Assembly: GCF_024345575.1 (NCBI RefSeq) | Contig: NZ_JAGQBJ010000001.1 | Coordinates: 186,001-250,000, forward strand | Reading direction: 5' to 3' | DNA: 64,000 nt | Origin: Cyanobium sp. Morenito 9A2 | GTDB lineage: Bacteria; Cyanobacteriota; Cyanobacteriia; PCC-6307; Cyanobiaceae | Part shown: positions 60,425 through 64,000 of the stretch, piece by piece | How the letters are laid out: each line of letters opens with the position of its first letter | How positions within the stretch are numbered: position 1 is the stretch's first letter | The notes under the pieces: generated by a model | Databases searched by the model: none | Told to the model about the DNA's origin: nothing | Seen by the model: only the letters and a program-made list of their open reading frames with translations | Program-made: the position numbers and the translations under genes

Positions 60425-60901
60425 TCAATCGGCAACCTCCGCAAGGCCGAACCATGGTGGCAGCGCCTCGAAGCGGGCGGCATTCCTCTCGTTCTCCCGC
60501 GCCTCAACGCGCCAGCAGCAGGCCCGGCCCCCGTCGCGTTCACGCAGCAGTGCGTTGGCCCACCCCCACACCAGCGCGGCGCTGGCCTCCATGCCCACGT
60601 TCTCCATCACCCGCAGGTCCAGGGCCCCCAGCTCGTGCAGGGCCTGCCACTGGCCCAGCAGCGGGTCATCGGCGTTGGCCAGGAAGGTGTGATCGAACTG
60701 GGCCGCCAGCTGGGCCTCGAGATCCCTGAGGCTGGAGAAATCGACCACAAAGCCATTCCTGTCCAGGCGCCGGGCGCGGAACGCGCAGGTGAAACTGCGG
60801 CTGTAGCCGTGCACGAAGCGGCAGTGCCCCTCGTGGCGCCACTGACGGTGGCAGCAGGGGTAGCCACTGAACGTCTTGGAGCAGGTGTAGGCGGCCGTCA
60901 T
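60425..60901 (-). CDS. 6-carboxytetrahydropterin-synthase-like protein (QueD/PTPS fold)
   Basis: 158 residues. CCHRQWRHEGHCRFVHGYSRSF is the zinc site of the family (His residues), FDHTFLAN and ENVGMEASA carry the later His and Glu. The chain length and order of motifs fit QueD/PTPS. The likely reaction is conversion of dihydroneopterin triphosphate to 6-carboxytetrahydropterin on the way to queuosine; relatives of other specificity exist. It has an extra Cys pair before the His motif. It is divergent from hisIE, separated by one base only, so the two promoters must lie inside the coding starts. Confidence 0.82.
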   Translation of the reverse strand: MTAAYTCSKTFSGYPCCHRQWRHEGHCRFVHGYSRSFTCAFRARRLDRNGFVVDFSSLRDLEAQLAAQFDHTFLANADDPLLGQWQALHELGALDLRVMENVGMEASAALVWGWANALLRERDGGRACCWRVEARENERNAARFEALPPWFGLAEVAD

Positions 60902-60902
60902 C

Positions 60903-61634
60903 GTGGTGCGGGAAGATCGGACATCGCCGGATCGGTTCCCTGTGGAGGCATCATTTCAGCCCCCCGACCCCCCGTTCATCGAGGAGCTGATGGGGACGCT
61001 GCGCTTCAACGGGGCCGGCTTGATCCCGGCGGTGGCCCAGGACTGGCTGGATGGCGCCGTGCTGATGGTGGCCTGGATGAATGGTGAGGCGATCGAGCGC
61101 ACCCTGGCCACGGGCGAGGTGCACTACTGGAGCCGCTCCCGCGGTGTGCTCTGGCCCAAGGGGGCGACCAGTGGCCACACCCAGAAGCTCAGGGGCCTGC
61201 GCTACGACTGCGACGCCGATGTGCTGCTGCTCACGATCGAGCAGGCCGGTGAGGTGGCCTGCCACACCGGAGCCCGCAGCTGCTTTTTTGAGCTCGGCCC
61301 CGAGCCCAGCGCCGGCGGCTCCGCCGCCCTGCCCCCCCCCGCCGATGTCTGCACCGAGCTGGCGCGGGTGATCGAGGGGCGCCGCGACCGCCCCGAGCCC
61401 GGCAGCTACACCAACAGGCTCCTGGAGGGCGGCGACAACCGCCTTCTCAAGAAGGTGGGCGAGGAATGCGCTGAGTTCGTGATGGCCTGCAAAGACGACG
61501 ACCCCGACGCCATCGCCGCTGAGGCCGCCGACATCCTTTTCCATGTGCAGGTGGCCCTGGCCCACCACGGCGTCAGCTGGCGCCGGGTGCAGGAGGTGCT
61601 GGCCGCCCGTCGCGGGGCGCCGCGGCGGGAGTGA
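60903..61634 (+). CDS. hisIE: Bifunctional phosphoribosyl-AMP cyclohydrolase / phosphoribosyl-ATP pyrophosphatase
   Basis: 243 residues catalysing steps 2 and 3 of histidine synthesis. HisI domain: LMVAWMNGEAI, HYWSRSRGVLWPKGATSGHTQ and RYDCDADVLLL with the zinc Cys and the later ACHTGARSCFF. HisE domain: SYTNRLLEGGDNRLLKKVGEE, given in part, and AEAADILFHVQVAL. Start possibilities are GTG at 60903 or 60906, or ATG at 60990 (MGTLRFNGAG); the latter loses no conserved residue. Its 3' end overlaps the convergent metalloprotease gene by 62 bases. Confidence 0.93.
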   Translation: MVREDRTSPDRFPVEASFQPPDPPFIEELMGTLRFNGAGLIPAVAQDWLDGAVLMVAWMNGEAIERTLATGEVHYWSRSRGVLWPKGATSGHTQKLRGLRYDCDADVLLLTIEQAGEVACHTGARSCFFELGPEPSAGGSAALPPPADVCTELARVIEGRRDRPEPGSYTNRLLEGGDNRLLKKVGEECAEFVMACKDDDPDAIAAEAADILFHVQVALAHHGVSWRRVQEVLAARRGAPRRE

Positions 61635-62406
61635 GGCCAGGGGCCCTCTCGATCAGGGGGGCGTCGCCGAGGCCAGGTTGCTGCTGGAGCCAGCGCAGGG
61701 TGGCCTGGTCGCGGGGGCTGAGCACCAGCACCGGAGCTGCACCAGGTACGGCGGCCATGGCATCCGCGGGGTCGTTGCTGTGGCCCCAGAGGCCGAAGGC
61801 ATGGCCGAGTTCATGCAGGGCCGTGGCCTGGATCGAGGGCTGTCGTTGGTCGGGGCTGATCAGCACCTCCACCCTTGGCTCGAGCTGGGGCGGGCCCTCG
61901 CTCTGGCGCCGCGTTTCCACCAGCACCAGCACGGCGCGGCCGTGGCTGGCGCGGCGGCGGCGGCCGTCCCCCAGCAGCGGTGGCCGCCGCCGGTACAGCC
62001 GCACCTGGGCCTGCTCGGGGTCGTCCACCCGGCTGATCGGCAACTGCCGCTCCCAGGTGCCCAGGGCGGCGTTGACGGCCCCCAGCCAGCGCCGTTGCCA
62101 GACAAGCGCCGCTTCAGTGCCTTCGATGGGCTCCACCCAGACACACCAGTGGCTACGGCGGGCCCAGCCAGCAGGGGTCGGTCTGATCCTGTCTCGGTAG
62201 TCGTCGGGGCTTGGGGGCGGGAGGTCTGTGGGCCGCCGGGGCACCTGGTCGCTGTCAAGCACCCGCACGGCGCCGGCGGCGGGGCATGGCTCGTGAGCGT
62301 CGTTGGCCTCCGCGACACTGCCCCCAGGTCCGCCAGCCTGCCCACCCCCCTGGAGGAGCAGAACGAGCAGAGAGCCCAGCATCGGCAGCAGCAGAGCTGC
62401 CAGCAC
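61573..62406 (-). CDS. Matrixin-type secreted zinc metalloprotease
   Basis: About 277 residues from GTG at 62406 (ATG at 62382 is possible). A hydrophobic stretch at the start (LAALLLPMLGSLLVLLL) is the signal or anchor. The metzincin zinc motif is ALHELGHAFGLWGHSND, HExxHxxGxxH complete, around residue 190. MAAVPG could be the Met-turn. The middle (WCVWVEPIEGTEAALVWQRR) is a typical N-terminal beta/alpha subdomain. It would act outside the cytoplasm; the substrate is unknown. The frame continues upstream under the DUF2214 gene but is not used there. Confidence 0.8.
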   Translation of the reverse strand: MLAALLLPMLGSLLVLLLQGGGQAGGPGGSVAEANDAHEPCPAAGAVRVLDSDQVPRRPTDLPPPSPDDYRDRIRPTPAGWARRSHWCVWVEPIEGTEAALVWQRRWLGAVNAALGTWERQLPISRVDDPEQAQVRLYRRRPPLLGDGRRRRASHGRAVLVLVETRRQSEGPPQLEPRVEVLISPDQRQPSIQATALHELGHAFGLWGHSNDPADAMAAVPGAAPVLVLSPRDQATLRWLQQQPGLGDAPLIERAPGLTPAAAPRDGRPAPPAPGAS

Positions 62407-62486
62407 CCGGGGGGAGCGCCCACGCCCAGGCGGGCGGGACCCAGGGCTGGAGCGGGGGCCACCAGCGGCCTTCGGTTGCCGGGGTC

Positions 62487-62975
62487 TCAGCCCCCCAGCC
62501 CCACACCCCGGGCCATCAGGGTGGCCAGCAGGGGGATGGCGGCGAAGCCCGCCAGTTCGATGTTCAGGATCCAGGCGAGGCGGTTGGCGAGCGCTTCGCT
62601 CACTTGGGGCAGTTCCCCCTTGCGCAGAGGAAGGGCCCAGAGGATGTAGGTGACCGTGGGATAGAGCGAGAGGGTGCCCACCGCCAGGTAGAGACCCACC
62701 TTCCACCAGAACACGGGGTTGGTGGTGTAGAAGTCGCTCCCCTGGCCGAAATAGAGCACCCGCAGGATGCCGCTCACCAGCAGGGTGAGGGCGGCGATTC
62801 CGTAGACCACATCGGTGATCACCATCAAGGTGGCTTCACTGCGGCTGGGGTTGGCCTTGATCAGGCGCCGCTCCAGCACCAGGGCGCCGAAGCTGAGCAT
62901 CACGCTCAGATAGTGGGCATAGGCCACCCCGGCGCTGGTGAACACATCGCTGGGCAGAACGGCGAGGCCAGGCAT
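62487..62975 (-). CDS. DUF2214 membrane protein
   Basis: 162 residues with four hydrophobic helices. AYAHYLSVMLSFGALVLERR, TDVVYGIAALTLLVSGILRV and YFGQGSDFYTTNPVFWWKVG (each given in part) match the DUF2214 pattern with its conserved charged residues in the membrane. The family is of unknown function and common in proteobacteria and cyanobacteria. The ATG at 62975 follows a non-coding stretch. The downstream metalloprotease gene begins 80 bases later on the same strand. Confidence 0.85.
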   Translation of the reverse strand: MPGLAVLPSDVFTSAGVAYAHYLSVMLSFGALVLERRLIKANPSRSEATLMVITDVVYGIAALTLLVSGILRVLYFGQGSDFYTTNPVFWWKVGLYLAVGTLSLYPTVTYILWALPLRKGELPQVSEALANRLAWILNIELAGFAAIPLLATLMARGVGLGG

Positions 62976-63691
62976 CGGAGCGGAATTCTGAGCCCGCCGA
63001 CCGTAGCGAGGGTCCGGGCGAGGCGCGCGCTGCCCTTTAGTAGCCCGGTCCCCCGGGCGATGGGCCGCTCGAAGGCCCCTCGGCTGGTGATCTGCCCGGG
63101 ATCGGCTCCCAGCGGTAGCCCACCGGTCAGCAGGACCCCACCCCCGGCCGTCAGGGACTTGTTAGGGGGGCCTGCCCGGGCCCCGCGCCAGCGCTCACCG
63201 AGCGGGGGGCCTGGTGCTTCCCCTGGCCAGGCACGACCAGGGCATCAGGCTCGATCTGCTCGATCTGGCCGCAGCGCCGCCGTCTGCCGCGAAGGCCCAG
63301 ATGTTCTCCCTGCCTTGGCAGGAGCTGGAGGAACGGCCGGCCGGCGAGCAACGGCGAGTCGCTCTCGGGCTGCAGGCCCCGCTCCCCAGCGGCTTGGATC
63401 CATCCACAGGGCTTGTCCGGCTCGCGGGTGAGTCCGTGCCGCCTGCTCCGGGGCTTGCTGGTGCAGGACGGCCCCAGTGCCCGGGAGCGCCCGCTGGTGA
63501 CCTTGCCTTGCGGTCACGATGGGAACGGGTAGGGGCGAACGCTCGTGCCATTGGCCCAACGGCCGGGCTGCAGGGCGGTCTGGGGGGGGCTGACGGCGAT
63601 CACCAACGCTTGGGGCGGATGACCCTCACTCGACCAGAGCCCCAGGAGCGACTCACAATGGGGCTGTTCTTTCCTTGGGCGGGGCCGATCC
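62976..63691. other. 716-bp region without a supportable gene
   Basis: One plus-strand frame is open from GTG 63214 through the window end, including the segment MFSLPWQELEERPAGEQRRV, but it runs across the DUF1232 start in another frame and has no recognised family. Minus-strand frames are Arg/Ser/Pro-rich and unlikely. No hairpin or metal-regulator box was noticed. Confidence 0.45.
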
Positions 63692-64000
63692 ATGCCATCA
63701 GCCAACGGCGCTGCGGATGCGGTGGATGCGGAGGTGCTGGAGAGCACCGTCGTCGACGAGGGGGCCCTGCGCGGACTGCTGCGTCGAGCTGGCCGATTGC
63801 TGGCGCGTCCGGCGATCGAGTGCCTGGAGTTGCTGCTCGATGGCGACACCCCTTACCAGGTGCGTTTCACGATGTTGGCGGCGCTCACCTACCTGCTCCT
63901 GCCCCTGGATCTGATCCCCGATTTCATCCCAGCGGCCGGCTTCAGCGACGATCTGGTGGCGCTCACGGCCCTGCTCGGTCTCTGCGGCCGGCACTTGACC
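63692..64000 (+). CDS. DUF1232 membrane protein (partial, 3' end outside window)
   Basis: The first 103 residues are in the window. A polar N-terminus of about 50 residues is followed by a hydrophobic helix with YLLLPLDLIPDFIPAAGFSDD, the hallmark of DUF1232, given in part. The family is a small membrane protein of unknown function. The ATG at 63692 is chosen because the sequence upstream has no better start; a stop is not reached before 64000. Confidence 0.85.
   Translation, partial: MPSANGAADAVDAEVLESTVVDEGALRGLLRRAGRLLARPAIECLELLLDGDTPYQVRFTMLAALTYLLLPLDLIPDFIPAAGFSDDLVALTALLGLCGRHLT

Noticed and set aside
62211-63431. 406-residue plus-strand frame under the metalloprotease and DUF2214 genes
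   Set aside because: The opposite strand has HExxHxxGxxH and DUF2214 patterns; this frame is Gly/Pro/Arg-rich.
1-64000. CRISPR arrays, rRNA genes and tRNA genes
   Set aside because: No repeat-spacer pattern and no conserved RNA gene sequence was recognised by eye; a covariance-model search would be decisive.

Overview
The window looks like chromosomal DNA of a high-GC picocyanobacterium of the Synechococcus/Cyanobium type. The evidence is the gene content: a group 2 sigma factor, CbiT and HisIE housekeeping genes, DUF2993 and DUF2214 proteins, an S-layer-homology iron porin, FutA/FutB iron uptake, imelysin plus a di-heme oxidoreductase, and Zur with ZnuABC. Genes are dense and GC-rich, and many neighbours overlap by 4 bases (ATGA) or by one base, so most are in tight operons. 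This assignment is inference from gene content; no rRNA gene or phylogenetic marker was examined.

Layout. 0-14.4 kb is core-like: a partial response regulator, a sigma factor, an M48 protease coupled to a giant DUF2339 membrane protein, a GDYXXLXY/DUF2157 membrane pair, an AlkB-like dioxygenase, an ABC1 kinase, a PLP decarboxylase, cbiT and cdsA. 14.4-24.0 kb is an accessory island: an unknown gene divergent from a toxin-antitoxin pair (Phd/UPF0175 antitoxin, DUF3368 PIN toxin), an integron-integrase-like remnant among short repeats, then a four-gene overlapping operon of an AlbA/Schlafen-type ATPase-like protein with HsdR, HsdS and HsdM. The hsdS target-recognition segments are visibly poorer in GC than their neighbours.

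24.0-40.2 kb returns to ordinary genes: a glycerol-dehydrogenase-like enzyme with a hydrolase and DUF2993 protein, two methyltransferases, a secreted trypsin-like protease, RecQ, MscL, a 1.1-kb stretch with no supportable gene and a 13-G run, exonuclease III, a TPR protein, and an operon with a free-standing M41-like protease and LarC.

40.2-60.3 kb is a metal-homeostasis region: Fur, a Crp/Fnr regulator behind two Fur-box-like sites, a ferritin, a Cys-rich micropeptide, FutB, an OprB-type porin, FutA, a His-rich COG0523 GTPase, an SLH iron porin, a lipoprotein, imelysin, a di-heme protein, Zur, a Zur-box-like palindrome, ZnuA-ZnuC-ZnuB, and a convergent operon with a COG0701 permease and its TIGR03943 partner. 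Together these would sense iron and zinc, move them through the outer membrane, bind them in the periplasm, import them and store iron. The FutC ATPase is not in the window. 60.4-64.0 kb holds a 6-carboxytetrahydropterin-synthase-like protein, HisIE, a matrixin-type protease, a DUF2214 protein and a DUF1232 gene cut by the window end.

No CRISPR array, rRNA, tRNA or intact insertion sequence was seen. Assignments rest on reading motifs by eye; no database search was run.
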